From Symsagittifera roscoffensis (lineage: Eukaryota > Xenacoelomorpha > Acoela > Convolutidae): a stretch of DNA of 64,000 nucleotides. The position numbers and the translations under genes are program-made. Every line of letters starts with the position of its first letter. The first letter of the stretch is position 1. Below the pieces are notes generated by a model. It saw nothing but the letters and a program-made list of their open reading frames with translations, ran no database searches and had not been told where the DNA came from. Where the stretch lies: assembly GCF_963678635.1 (NCBI RefSeq), contig NC_087062.1, positions 92,047,845 through 92,111,844 on the forward strand, written 5' to 3'. This document shows, piece after piece, positions 21,952 to 33,114 of this stretch.

Positions 21952-24900
21952 CTAAAATACATGAGCAGACTTGAACTTTGATTAATTTGTTGAAATATTT
22001 GTCAAAAGCCAAATAGCGTAAAAACTGTTTGCGAAAAATAGTTTTATACAACTTATAATTGATCTATTACATAATAAAAAGGCAACAAGACTTGATTTTG
22101 CGAAGTAAAATTTCGCCGTTCAAGTATAGTAGGTTCAATAATAAGAAATAGAGTGCTCGAGTACAAAACAGAGCAATGCCTTGAAAAAACGAGTCTAAAG
22201 CTAGTACACAAAGTTTCTCATAAGAATGTAGAAAAACGTTAAGCTTCTTTTGATTTTTTTCAAGCCAACGCCTTGAAAAAACGGACAGTCGGAAAAAAAA
22301 CAAGTCTAAAGCTAGTACACGAAGTTTCTCATAAGAATGTAGAAAAACGTTAAACTTCTTTTGATTTTTTTCAAGGCAACGCCTTGAAAAAACTGACAGT
22401 CGGAAAAAAAAGTCTAAAGCTAGTACACAAAGTTTCTCATAAGAATGTAGAAAAACGTTAATCTTCTTTTGATTTTTTTTCATGTTAATATCTAGCAAAG
22501 CCTTCTAGCAACCAAAAAAGATTAATTCAGAAAGCTTTAAAATTTTGTTACTTGAAAAACCGGAAAAAGTTGCACTGGACATAGATGTAGCATTTTTAAT
22601 TTCAACTCTTATTTCTCGTTGAAGTTTTGACACATGATACGCTTAGGTTTTAGCAAAATTTTGTAATTCAACAATGAGGAAAAATTTTCTTAAGTTCTTT
22701 GTAAAAGGAAATTGACAAAAGTTGGGAAAATCAAAATTACAATAACTTCAATCGTTCTTTTTCAGGCCAAACATCAACACTAAAAATCAACAGAATAGCA
22801 GAAACCAAATTTTTGTTTTAATGGTACATAATTTATTTGGTAAAAAATCAGTAAAATTCGTATGTAAACTGTAAGAATTTTGTTTAAGACTTGGGTTAGT
22901 CTCAAAATAATCTGTGTAAAATAAGTAAATAGCTTAAAATAATCTGTAACTAAACTGTATCTATTCTGCATGCAATTAAAAGATAAATTGCCATTAATCC
23001 GGGTTGATGTCCATTAATCCGGGTTGACCAAAAGACCAAACCGGGTAGGAGCAACAGCCATCTAAAATACATGAGCAGACTTGAACTTTGATTAATTTGT
23101 TGAAATATTTGTCAAAAGCCAAATAGCGTAAAAACTGTTTGCGAAAAATAGTTTTATACAACTTATAATTGATCTATTACATAATAAAAAGGCAACAAGA
23201 CTTGATTTTGCGAAGTAAAATTTCGCCGTTCAAGTATAGTAGGTTCAATAATAAGAAATAGAGTGCTCGAGTACAAAACAGAGCAACGCCTTGAAAAAAC
23301 GGTCAGCTGGAAAAAAAAACAAGTCTAAAGCTAGTACACAAAGTTTCTCATAAGAATGTAGAAAAACGTTAAGCTTCTTTTGATTTTTTTCAAGCCAACG
23401 CCTTGAAAAAACGGACAGTCGGAAAAAAAAAGTCTAAAGCTAGTACACAAAGTTTCTCATAAGAATGTAGAAAAACGTTAATCTTCTTTTGATTTTTTTT
23501 AATGTTAATATCTAGCAAAGCCTTCTAGCAACCAAAAAAGATTAATTCAGAAAGCTTTAAAATTTTGTTACTTGAAAAACCGGAAAAAGTTGCACTGGAC
23601 ATAGATGTAGCATTTTTAATTTCAACTCTTATTTCTCGTTGAAGTTTTGACACATGATACGCTTAGGTTTTAGCAAAATTTTGTAATTCAACAATGAGGA
23701 AAAATTTTCTTAAGTTCTTTGTAAAAGGAAATTGACAAAAGTTGGGAAAATCAAAATTACAATAACTTCAATCGTTCTTTTCCAGGCCAAACATCAACAC
23801 TAAAAATCAACAGATTAGCAGAAACCAAATTTTTGTTTCAATGGTACATAATTTATTTGGTAAAAAATCAGTGAAATTCGTATGTAAACTGTAAGAACTT
23901 TGTTTAAGACTTGGGTTAGTCTCAAAATAATCTGTGTAAAATAAGTAAATAGCTTAAAATAATCTGTAACTAAACTGTATCTATTCTGCATGCAATTAAA
24001 AGATAAATTGCCATTAATCCGGGTTGATGTCCAATAATCCGGGTTGACCAAAAGTGCGAGTCATACAATTTTTAAATATGGAAAAATGCCAATTATACAC
24101 TTTTAATGCAATTCCATAGTTACAGAAAATTGCATGAAAGTTCTATGATTACATTTTTCTTAAATAGAAATTTTATGACTAGCATTTTTCTATAAACCAA
24201 AATTTTTTTTTTTTTTAGATTTGAATTTCTCAAAGTTGTTTGGTTGTGTTTGTAACCAAAAACAAGTTACAAAAACCTTGGTTATTCAAAATTAGAGTAA
24301 CCAAAGGTTTGAACGTCTCGCAATAAAACTGCATTGGCAACGGCCTGAAATGTCTTAGTTTTGTCTTACACAATTAATATGACGAAAGTATCAAAATTTT
24401 AAATTTTAGCAAAAGTTTTCAACAATAATTATTTCTAAAAACGGATGTTTTAAATTATCAGACATTGATCAAGGCATACATAAATATGCCATACAAAAAA
24501 AATTTTTGAGCGTTTTCGAAAAAATTATTAAGCGAAAAGGAAAACAATTCAATATTAGGGTATCAAGGACCAAGTTATGCACACAAAAAATTAGTTTTTG
24601 CATGCAGCCTTTGTTTTTGGAAAATGTTCGTTTGCATAAAAAATTCAATTTGCGGCTGAAAAAAAATCAAAAAAAATTATGAGGCAATTTCAAAATTACG
24701 CCATCAAAAAGATGCTATTCATATAATTTAGATATATGAAAACTGTTTGATAAGCATTTTTGTGACAAAAAGTTTTTTTTTAATATGATACACCGAAAAC
24801 AAGAAAAAAATTTTGAAAATTTGATGACACCAATTTATCAAAATTTATGCAATTTGTATGACTCGTTTTTTTTTGATAGACTTAGTTAATAGAATTGTAT

Positions 24901-25789
24901 GATTAGCATTTTTGGTCTATGGAGGTCAACCCGGGAATCTTCCGACTTTCAAAAAAAATTGCGAAACATTATGCTTGGGGTGGTTTTTTATCTGAAAATC
25001 TGTTTATGCGTATCTGAAAATCTGTTTATTTAAGTATTTTGGTGCCCGAAAGTCAAATGTCAAAAAAGTTCAAAACCTGTGTTCAATTTTTGTGCATTTA
25101 TGTGGAGTTGAACATCGCTAATTTATAAATTTTTGGAAAACACACAATATGTTGAGTTTTATAGGATTCGATAGCGGCGGGTTAAAATGTCCGTTAAGTT
25201 GAGCAAATGTGGGATTTAATATGTTGCCACAATCACTCACAACAAAGCAACAGGTTATTTTTCGCACTGATTAAGAAAACTGTGTTATAGATTTTGTTTC
25301 TAACTCACTGTTTTCCTTGTCCTCATCTCTAAAAGAGTACCAATTGATCTCATGGTTGTAGCGGTTGACGATTTTGTAAAATTCTTCAGTGTCATTTTGT
25401 TGCGGCAACCGATTGCTATACTTTGTTGTAGATCGAAAACCCATCAGGCAAAAATAATAACTGAAAGCAAACAAAAACTATATTATGTCCGTCTCATGCT
25501 AATTTGTAGGCCAAAAATAACCTTGCGCACTTTCAGGATTGTGAAAACTAATATGTAGTTCACACGCTTTTGATCTTTCCAAAACTCCGTGATCACAAAA
25601 CTAACTGAAGAATTTCCCGACAATTGGTAAAAATCTGCGATTGACCTATTAAATTCTTCTTTCTTTTTTAAAATAAAAAGGTCACGAACCTATATTTTCT
25701 GCACTGCTTTCCCAGATCATCATCGTCGTAAGAAAACACAAAGTCCAAAGATTCTCTAATTTCTGCTCTAGTTGCGTTTTTGACAAAAA
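21815..25789 (-). CDS. Secreted protein family member 3 (last exon missing)
   Basis: Exons in coding order: 25789-25690, 25460-25309 and 21951-21815. Their phases (start 2 bases/end 2; start 1/end 1; start 2/end 0) match gene 2 exactly. The protein runs V-F-V-K-N-A-T-R-A-E-I-R-E-S-L-D-F-V-F, then Y-Y-F-C-L-M-G-F-R-S, then N-G-C-C-S-Y-Q-V-N-Q-Y-L-I-N-G-Q-K-N-G-L-S-P. The signal exon upstream and the terminal exon downstream are not seen; the latter may be in the 200-N gap. The intron before the GCC exon has been enlarged by a tandem duplication (21935-24055) and an R2 element (24034-24935). Unknown function; whether it is a working gene depends on the unseen end. Confidence 0.68.
21935..24055. 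repeat. Direct tandem duplication, units of ~1.1 and ~1.0 kb
   Basis: The segment from about 21940 to 23040 is repeated from about 23041 to 24055 with only scattered differences. Both start in the sequence GTAGGAGCAACAGCCATCT and end CCGGGTTGACCAAAAG. Copy 2 lacks one of three internal ~96-bp subrepeats, which explains the length difference. The start lies inside the GCC exon of gene 3, so copy 2 carries only the first 17 or so coding bases of that exon. Confidence 0.9.
22190..22490. repeat. ~96-bp tandem subrepeat, three units
   Basis: Each unit contains GTCTAAAGCTAGTACAC, AAGTTTCTCATAAGAATGTAG and AAAAACGTTAA.CTTCTTTTGA. Two further units lie at 23315-23500 in the second copy of the larger duplication. 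The open frame of 143 codons across it on - is a repeat artefact. Confidence 0.85.
24034..24935 (+). mobile_element. Family R2 element, copy B
   Basis: Begins CCGGGTTGACCAAAAGTGCG then GTCATACAATTT and ends AATTGTATGATTAGCATTTT, GGTCTATGGAGGTCAACCCG. The ends are therefore inverted repeats of about 20 bp plus the GGGTTGACC cap. The interior shares the ACCAAA..CAAG(T)TACAAAAA and TCTCGC..AAACTGCATTGG phrases with copies A and C. Non-coding. Confidence 0.7.
25309..25460 (-). CDS. Gene 3 YFC exon
   Basis: 152 bp after acceptor TTTGCTTTCAG. It reads Y-Y-F-C-L-M-G-F-R-S-T-T-K-Y ... N-H-E-I-N-W-Y-S-F-R-D-E-D-K-E-N and ends in phase 1 before GTGAGT. Confidence 0.84.
25690..25789 (-). CDS. Gene 3 RES exon
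   Basis: 100 bp, acceptor TTTTTTTCCAG and donor GTTCGT. Contains the sequon N-A-T and the conserved R-E-S-L-D-F-V-F ... L-G-K-Q-C, followed by R-K-Y. Phase 1 start and phase 2 end agree with gene 2. Confidence 0.78.
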
Positions 25790-27259
25790 CTGGAAAAAAA
25801 AATAGCATAATACATTCATTCGTTCGTTTTTCTACAGTTTTTTTTTGTTTCTGAATCAGGAATAAAATCAAATTTTTATAATTTTTATATCGTTTTTTCC
25901 CCAAAAATCTCTGCTCAAAGGGCTGTATTATGCCAAATCAATCAAACAGCTCAGACATAAAAACAAGTATAGACTTTTAAGTGAAAAAAGTAGAAACTCA
26001 ATCAGAGAGTTTTTCTTTTTTTTTCAGCAATATGAGCAAAAAATACTCACACAATTGTTTAAGTAATGTGACAACCTTTAAAAAGTAAGCAAGTAACAAA
26101 ACTGCTCTTGATGAAATTGAGCTTCAACAACTGAGTAAGGCTTGTAAGCTATAGGAGATTTAGGGGGGAAGGTGGACACCCTCGAGAAGTTCCTAGATCC
26201 GCGCCTGTGCTTAGAAAACTCTTTTTTGATCAAAATATGTTCTTTGTTTGTGAGAGCTCACATATGAAAAAACTTGCTCTCAAAAACAATTTTGACGACC
26301 AAAAAAAGTCGAGAAGTTATTCCGAAATGTTTATTTGAAAATCCCCCCCTTCGAGAAAGTCCTAGATCCGCCCTTTTTTGTAAGAAGGTAAAATATTGAC
26401 CCAAGTTTGACTATTATTCAGAGTTGTTTAAGATATAAACATTTTTTTGGTCTTTCATTGGACGCTGTCAATGTAAGAACCACCAAAAACTTTTGAAACC
26501 GAGCTCCTCCGGTTAAACTTTTACTCACCCGGGAACTTTACGCAAAAAATTTGGTAAATTTTGAATCAAGGTTTCCAAGAAGACATTAACTGTTATTTGA
26601 AATACGCAAACTGGCAAGGCAAAAAAAGTCGAATCAAACTCATGTTCAGTCAACTTGAAAATCTTGCCAAGATCTTCAAGATTCTTGAAAATTTATCAAA
26701 GATAGCAAAGAAAAGTTAAAATAATTCGGGCTTTTTCCCAGGTACCTAAGCGTCCAAACTAAACGACTTCAAAAACATGTACGCTCGACAGAGGAATTTG
26801 ATTTTTGTGCAATCTTGAAAATATCTTCAAGATTCTTCAAGGTTTTTCGAAGATTCTTAAATGTATAAAAAAATAAGTTCCTTAATTTTTTTTCGAAAAC
26901 AATTAATAGCAAATTAATGAGTCTGAATTAATTCCCCGAAACTGCATTAAAATACCAAAACAATGTAAATCTCAAAGAAAAATACTTAAGAATAATTTTA
27001 AGATTAATTTTGTGGTTTTTGTAGATTTTTTGCAGATCTTTTTAAATAATTTAGACCTTCTATTTTTTTGAAGTTAAACTCAGAAAAGATCTAGAAAAAA
27101 CTATAAATTTCATTAACAATTTGCAACCTTGTTGATGTTGATCTAAAGAAAAATTCAGGATTTCTATTTGGTAACCAAAAAATTTTAGAGGCTATTTACT
27201 TTATCTGTTGGAATTTGTTTGGTCACTTGTTTTGTTTCAATTTCATCGACAAAATTCCA

Positions 27260-27455
27260 TGTGTTCCATGATATCCTAAAGTGCTTGAATTGACCCAGAT
27301 TTGTTTCGCATTTCACGGAAATGATCATACTTACTGTACTGGCACTCACGGGTTTTTACAAAATTTCAATTTTTACACTTTTTTGTGTTCCATGATATCT
27401 CAAAATGCATAAACTGCCCCGAATTCAATTCCCATTTCACGGAAATGATCATTCT
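27260..27455. repeat. Imperfect ~125-bp tandem pair
   Basis: TGTTCCATGATATC ... AA(G/A)TGC ... CATTTCACGGAAATGATCAT appears at about 27261-27332 and again at 27386-27452, with unrelated sequence between. Confidence 0.65.
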
Positions 27456-28098
27456 CTCTGATTCTTATAATGTTTTCAATGATTGTGCTAATTATCCATT
27501 GAACTTGAAATCATCGGTATTTTCTAAATTTTTCTCTTTTGAAATTTTTAAAATTTTTTAATCGTGAAATTTTGAAATTTTTGCAATTTTTCAAGACAAA
27601 AAACTGATGGTTTCAAGTTAATTTTTTTGATTCGTAGGCGCTGAATTTGGTGAAATAAATTACTGTATCTGTATCTGTTTGCCTAAAATTGCTTCAAGGC
27701 TGATAATCACCAGAAATTTTTATATTATCATTTGATTTTTTATAATCATAATTAGTCTAATTTTTAAGTGTTTCACAATTGAGTTTTAAAACCGAAAGGT
27801 CTGGAGAATTTTAAACTTTTTTTCCAGAAAATTTTAGATTAATCTTCAACAAGAAGGCCGAAAATTTTGTTGAATTCTCGGAAAAACTTGAATGTAGAAT
27901 GGCCCCATATTCCTCGTAAACCGTCAAAAAAATTTAAATATTGTTTGCTATCTTTGTTTTTTCTTCAAGTATCTTTGAGTTTTCTTGAAGAATCTTTGAT
28001 ATCTTCCAAGATTCTTGGGCAAGAACTTGCCAGAACAGCCAAGATTTTTTGAAAGATTTAACCAAAATTCTACCATTTTTTTCAAAGATTTCAAAGAT

Positions 28099-28162
28099 TG
28101 ATGGACTAAGGAAGCCAAAGTAATTTTGAATGATGGACTAAGGAAGCCAAAGTAATTTTGAA
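28099..28162. repeat. 32-bp perfect tandem duplication
   Basis: The 32-base unit starting TGATGGACTAAGGAAGCC occurs twice head to tail with no difference, pointing to a recent slip or filler event. Confidence 0.9.
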
Positions 28163-30684
28163 AAAAGGTAATCCTTGAAAAGAATTTCATTCAACATTTT
28201 TCCTATCATTCAGCGATGTTTGATTATTTGGTTACAAAATCAAGGATGTTATGCTTTTATGATGAAATTTAAGGCTGTCAAAAATATTTTCCTGTCAATT
28301 GATCAATATTTCTATATCTAATATTTATACTAAGCCATGGACACTTGAAATCTGGTTTATTATTTCAAATTTAAAACTTGCACCATTCCTAATTTTCTTT
28401 GATTGTAACAAATTGCATTGTAGTTTGAAGTTATTAGCATAAGTAAAATAATTTTGTTGCTCATTTTTTCCTCTCGGTGAGTTCTTCTCTGTATAAATTT
28501 CGACAATCTCTACAGGGAGGTTGGCAAAAAAGCTAGTCATACAATTCTCATACTAAGGCTTATACATTTCGCCCAATTTAAAAATTTCATGAAAACTCCA
28601 TGACTTACATTCTCCCCTAAATAGTAATTGCATGGCTAGCATTTTTCCATAAGGAAGTTGTATGTTCATAAAAGATAAAAGGCTAAGAAGATTTTAAAAA
28701 AGTATAAATAATGAAAAACAGGCAAAATACGGGCTAATCAATACTACCAAAGATATGAAAAAATTGTACATTTTTGCAAAAATTCCGGAAGTTTTTTCTA
28801 TGATTTCAACAAAAAACTTTAATCAAATAACTGAGTTTTATGCATAATCGATTGGTTTTTTTTGGTAATGATGACAGTTTTAATACTTGTTTTACCAATC
28901 AGCTTATGAAAAATAAAGACTTTTGGTTTTTCTGCTCTTGAATTTTTTCTGCTAATAGACTATTTTCTTGTCGCTCCACCTCCATAAACCTCAAACTACC
29001 TTAAAAATTCAAATTTCAAATTTTTTGCATTTTGAGCGGATTCTGTGAGAGGTTGACAATAATTTATTGCGGGAACCGTAACGTGATTTTTAATTTTTTT
29101 TATTGTATTGGGTTCTACAAACAATTAACTAAACGTTTTAATCCACAAAACAGCATTTGTGGAATCCAGAACACTTTGGAACTCAAAAACAAATATAATT
29201 TCAGTACAAAATTCAGTACAAAAAACAAACAAATTAAAAAACATTCACGTTTTCAAAGTAAAATCACGTTTTTGTAGGCTAATAAGCAATTTGATGCGTA
29301 ACGAACGTATCTTTTTACTCGCTCGATATCAGACAAAAAAACTTACTGATCCAAATTAGTGCGAGAAGAGCGGACCACCGGTTCATTGTAACAAAGTCTC
29401 AAGGTTCATTATAAGTTTGACTATTTGAGCAGAATAAATATTATCAAAACAATATCAAATAAATTTAGCTCCAAAATTCAGTAAAACAATTCATGGAAAG
29501 GTCAACTTTCAATTGAGTTCGTTGGATTACCATTATTAAATAATAAGAAATATAGTTTATGAAAAAACTCATTAATCCAGTAAAATCTCAAATAAGAGTG
29601 CATGCAAAAAAAATAAACTATAGGCTTGATAAAATATTTCGATTTGAAGAGCTCTTCACGTTTACAAAATCTCTTCTTAAACCACAAAATTTTGAAACTA
29701 AAGCTAGATTGTAGTTGCCCGCTTTGACAAAAAAAATTGCAATCACTTTTTTAGATAAAATAAATAATGTCTCTTAATTGGTTTGAATCGATTTTAATCG
29801 ACCCAATTCGTTTTATTATACAGATTTTACACAGATTTTTTGATCATCAGTTATGAGTAAACTTGAGAAGCTAATTATAATTTAAGTCTTTCAGTTCAGA
29901 TTTTTTTTTGCTGATGCATGACCTGAAAAAATGCATCTCCATTTTTGTCATGCACATTTTTTGCTGCAAAAACTATTTGTCTCAAAGTTAAGCATTTATG
30001 TTTTAAATCTGAGGCAAACAACTGCCTCTTACGATTGTAAATCACTGTAAGATTGACATAGGTTTTTTGAGCACAAAATTTGCTCATAAATGTTAATCAA
30101 ACAATCAATACAATAACCTTGCGGCTACAAAATTTACTTTTGTATGACCGAAAAAAAAATCAGTATAAATCAGCCTTGGATCATTTTCAGCAGAGACGGT
30201 ACTTATTATGGCAGATTTACGCGTATTTGGTTGAAATGCAATTTCGCGTTTTATACCGCGTTTGTTGAGACACAAGGCAAGTCAGCCGCGTTTTTCAACG
30301 CGTTTTTCTAGAAATGATGCGAACTGTTGTTTGGTGAAACGGATATTCGGATACACGAAAATGAAATTTTTTTGAAGACTGTGGTTGGGAAGTTTTGTGC
30401 TACTTGCACAGTAACCGGTTACTCTTATTGTTCTGATCATTGAAAATAGGGAAAAACTTTGGATTCGGGTGTGTTTTTGTTTTTTTTTGCAAAATCAGCT
30501 ACCACAAATAATCATGGGACAGGGTTGAGTGATATATCATGTTAAAGCCCTTTCAGTCGTGATTCAAACGACGTTATGAAATCTCAAAAAATTCTCGCAA
30601 CGTCGAGAAAAAACTAGTTGGAAAATTTTGACTAGCTATTTAATAAGGTAGTTAGTAACTGCAATATCTTATGTAAGTTTAATT

Positions 30685-30732
30685 GGCTCTTTTTCCTTCC
30701 CCCCCCCCCCCACCAGGGAAGGAAAAAGAGCC
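30685..30732. repeat. 17-bp perfect hairpin with poly-C loop
   Basis: GGCTCTTTTTCCTTCCC (30685-30701) is followed after a 14-base C-rich loop by its exact inverse GGGAAGGAAAAAGAGCC (30716-30732), with TTAATT-like flanks on both sides. Possibly the tip of a fold-back repeat; a second G-rich tract with GGAAGGAAAAA lies at 30968-30990. Confidence 0.85.
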
Positions 30733-31416
30733 GTTTAATTTAAGATGTGAAAACTTATTTTACTCAAGTATAGTCAGGTAGACTTTTAGCGAAATTTTCA
30801 TCCCCCCCCTCTGCAAAATTTTACAAATGAAAAATTTGTTCACATCATTCGATTGTTATGAAAATTGGCATACGGACTAATAAGGCCATGGCAAACATAT
30901 TTGGTCTCCATAATTAACCTTGTAAAACCACTCGTTACACGGTAAAACTGATGCTTGTGTGAGATGGGGAGGGGGGGGGGGAAGGAAAAAAACCCGAGCC
31001 ATTTTCAGGGAAGTTGGAACCAGAATTAGGTTCAAGATTTGTAGAAATTGGAATTAAGGGCAATAATTTTAAGTTTTTGTGTCAACTTTGTGTCCTGAAA
31101 AGCCAAAAAAAAACTATTATGACAAAGTTTCATGCAAAGCTCGCACAATTTAGGGGATGGGGTGGTTTCCGATACAAAGCCTCCACATGCCAAATTTGAA
31201 AGCAATCGAACGATCTTACTAGTAGTTTCGAGAGAGGTGAAAAAAGAGCCGGGTGCTAGCTTAACTTGGGGATTGAGAGAATGCGTTTTTACAGAAAAAT
31301 CGATTTTAATTTCCATAATCACTGCTTTTAACCACACGTGCGTTTTACTCATTTTGCAGTTCATCTGGCAAACTTCATTCACATCAAACGAACGCGTGAG
31401 TCCGAATTGGCAGAAA

Positions 31417-33114
31417 ATGAGCAAGAAACTGAGTAGTCTGTTCAGCAAGAAGAAAAGCGGAGGAAGTGGATCGGCGCCTGAGGGAGGAGGAGGTGCTGCT
31501 GATGACTTATCAACGGGGGGAGCAGGAATGGGATCCAAGTCAGCAGGAGGCTCCTTAGGTGGATCCGGTCTTGATGACCCAGGAGCTGGGGGAGGTGGAG
31601 GTTCCCTGTCAAAAGGCGGATCTTTGGGTGGATCTGGACTCGACGGTGGTGGTGGGGGTTCGTTAGGAGGCGGGGGATCTGGTTTGGATGGAGGTGGGGG
31701 TTCTGGTTTGGATGGAGGCGGTGGTTCTTTAGGAGGTGGTGGGGGATCTTTATCAAAAGGTGGATCACTAGGTGGTGATGGATCTGGTTTGGACGGAGGC
31801 GGAGGGTCTTTAGGAGGTGGTGGGGGATCTTTATCAAAAGGTGGATCCCTAGGAGGTGGCGGGGGATCTTTATCAAAAGGTGGATCCCTAGGAGGTGGTG
31901 GTGGATCTTTATCAAAAGGTGGATCCCTAGGAGAAGGTGGGGGATCTTTGGGAGGTGGTGGGGGATCTTTAGGTGGAGCGGGATCGGGATTGGATGACAA
32001 AGCGGGGGGATCATTGTCTAAAGGTGGATCTGGTCTGGATGGTGGGGGATCGCTGTCCAAAGGAGGCTCACTTGGAGGAGGTGGTTCTGGTCTAGATGGT
32101 GGAGGTGGATCGCTATCTGGAGGAGGTTCGTTGTCCAAAGGAGGATCCTTGAGCGGCGGTGGAACTTCTCTTGCTCCCGGTGGCTCAAAAGGAGGAAGCA
32201 AAGCTTTCGGAGGAGGAAGCTTCAGTGCTAAAATTTCGAAATCAAAACCTGGATCACTATCTCAAGGTGGAAAAGGCTCTCTAGGAGGAGAGGGATCATT
32301 GGGAGGAGGAGGATCGCTCGGTGGAAGCAAGGACTTAGGAGGCTCTCAAACACTAGGAGGAAGCAAAGATCTTGGTGGAAGTCAATCTTTAGGTGGTAGC
32401 AAAGACCCCGGAGGCAGTCAGTCTTTAGGAGGATCGAAAATGTCCTTAACTCCTGGCGGCGAATCAATGGGCGGCGGGGGATCCAAATTGGGCGGTGGCT
32501 CAATGACTGAGGGCGGGAAAGATTCTATTCAACCAGTTAATACTAGAAGAATGGACGAACCAAAGCGAGGTGCAAACATCATCACAGGTCCCAATGGACA
32601 AGCCGTCGCTGCTGAAGACTACAAGGAGCATTGTGCACATGAATTGACCTTCAAAATTGGAGATAAGCTAAATATAATTCAGTACACTGAAGATCCTAAA
32701 TGGGCAGTTGCCCGAACTGCCAATGGTCGAAAAGGGTTAGTTCCTGTGAGTCATTTTGAAAGGGCTCCCGCTGCGGCTCTTGAGTCTATGCAGGTGTATC
32801 TCGGAAACTTATCAAAACCGAAAGCCGAAGAGATGCTACGTACGGAACCCTACGCTGACGGAAAATTTCTCGTTCGTGAGAACCCACAATACCAGGGGGA
32901 AGTAACGTTGTCGGTTGCTTTCTCGGATCGTACTTCGGGTGCGCAGAAGTTCGCCCACTACCGAGTCGCTAAAGACGAGATGGGGATGGTATTCGTGGCC
33001 GAAGAAAAGAAGTTTACGAGTGTGCGACAGCTGATCGACTTCTACATGAATCAGCAGTCGGGTCTAGTGACCAAGCTGGGCATATGGTTCAAAACTCATA
33101 CCGACAAGAAAAAA
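31417..33114 (+). CDS. Kinase gene exon with Gly/Ser-rich region, SH3 and SH2
   Basis: 566 codons in phase 0. The ATG at 31417 is preferred over an in-frame ATG at 31132 because an acceptor (CATTTTGCAG, 31351-31360) lies just before it and the upstream stretch looks non-coding. Residues 14-370 are built from G-G-G-G-S-L and S-L-S-K-G-G-S-L-G units, some in 14-residue tandem repeats, later G-G-S-K-D-L-G-G-S-Q-S-L. SH3 carries the E-D-Y, G-D-K-L and G-L-V-P-V-S-H-F landmarks. SH2 has the phosphotyrosine-binding arginine in F-L-V-R-E but the usual first tryptophan is replaced (V-Y-L-G). Donor GTTAGA at 33115. Confidence 0.85.

Larger units (their letters stand above)
25790..31416. other. 5.6 kb of repeats before the kinase gene
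   Basis: No exon recognised. Contents: R1 fragments at 26150-26375; a region of CAAGATTCTT / AAGAATCTTG words in both orientations (26640-28080); a ~125-bp near-duplicate with TTCCATGATATC and CATTTCACGGAAATGATCAT at 27260-27455; a 32-bp perfect tandem pair at 28099-28162; an R2-like end at 28525-28690; a poly-C hairpin at 30685-30732; and poly-G runs at 30968 and nearby. The 5' untranslated exon of the kinase gene should lie here but was not identified. Confidence 0.5.

Noticed and set aside
22067-22498. 143-codon repetitive ORF on the minus strand
   Set aside because: Produced by three ~96-bp intronic subrepeats; no start context, no family, and the second duplicated copy breaks it.
22190-23500. 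Regular repeats that could suggest a CRISPR array
   Set aside because: Eukaryotic context, units too long, no short identical repeats with unique spacers.
31032-32201. 389-codon proline-rich ORF on the minus strand, and a 190-codon frame inside it
   Set aside because: Exact antisense shadow of the Gly/Ser-rich coding minisatellite of the kinase gene; GGN codons read as NCC proline backwards.
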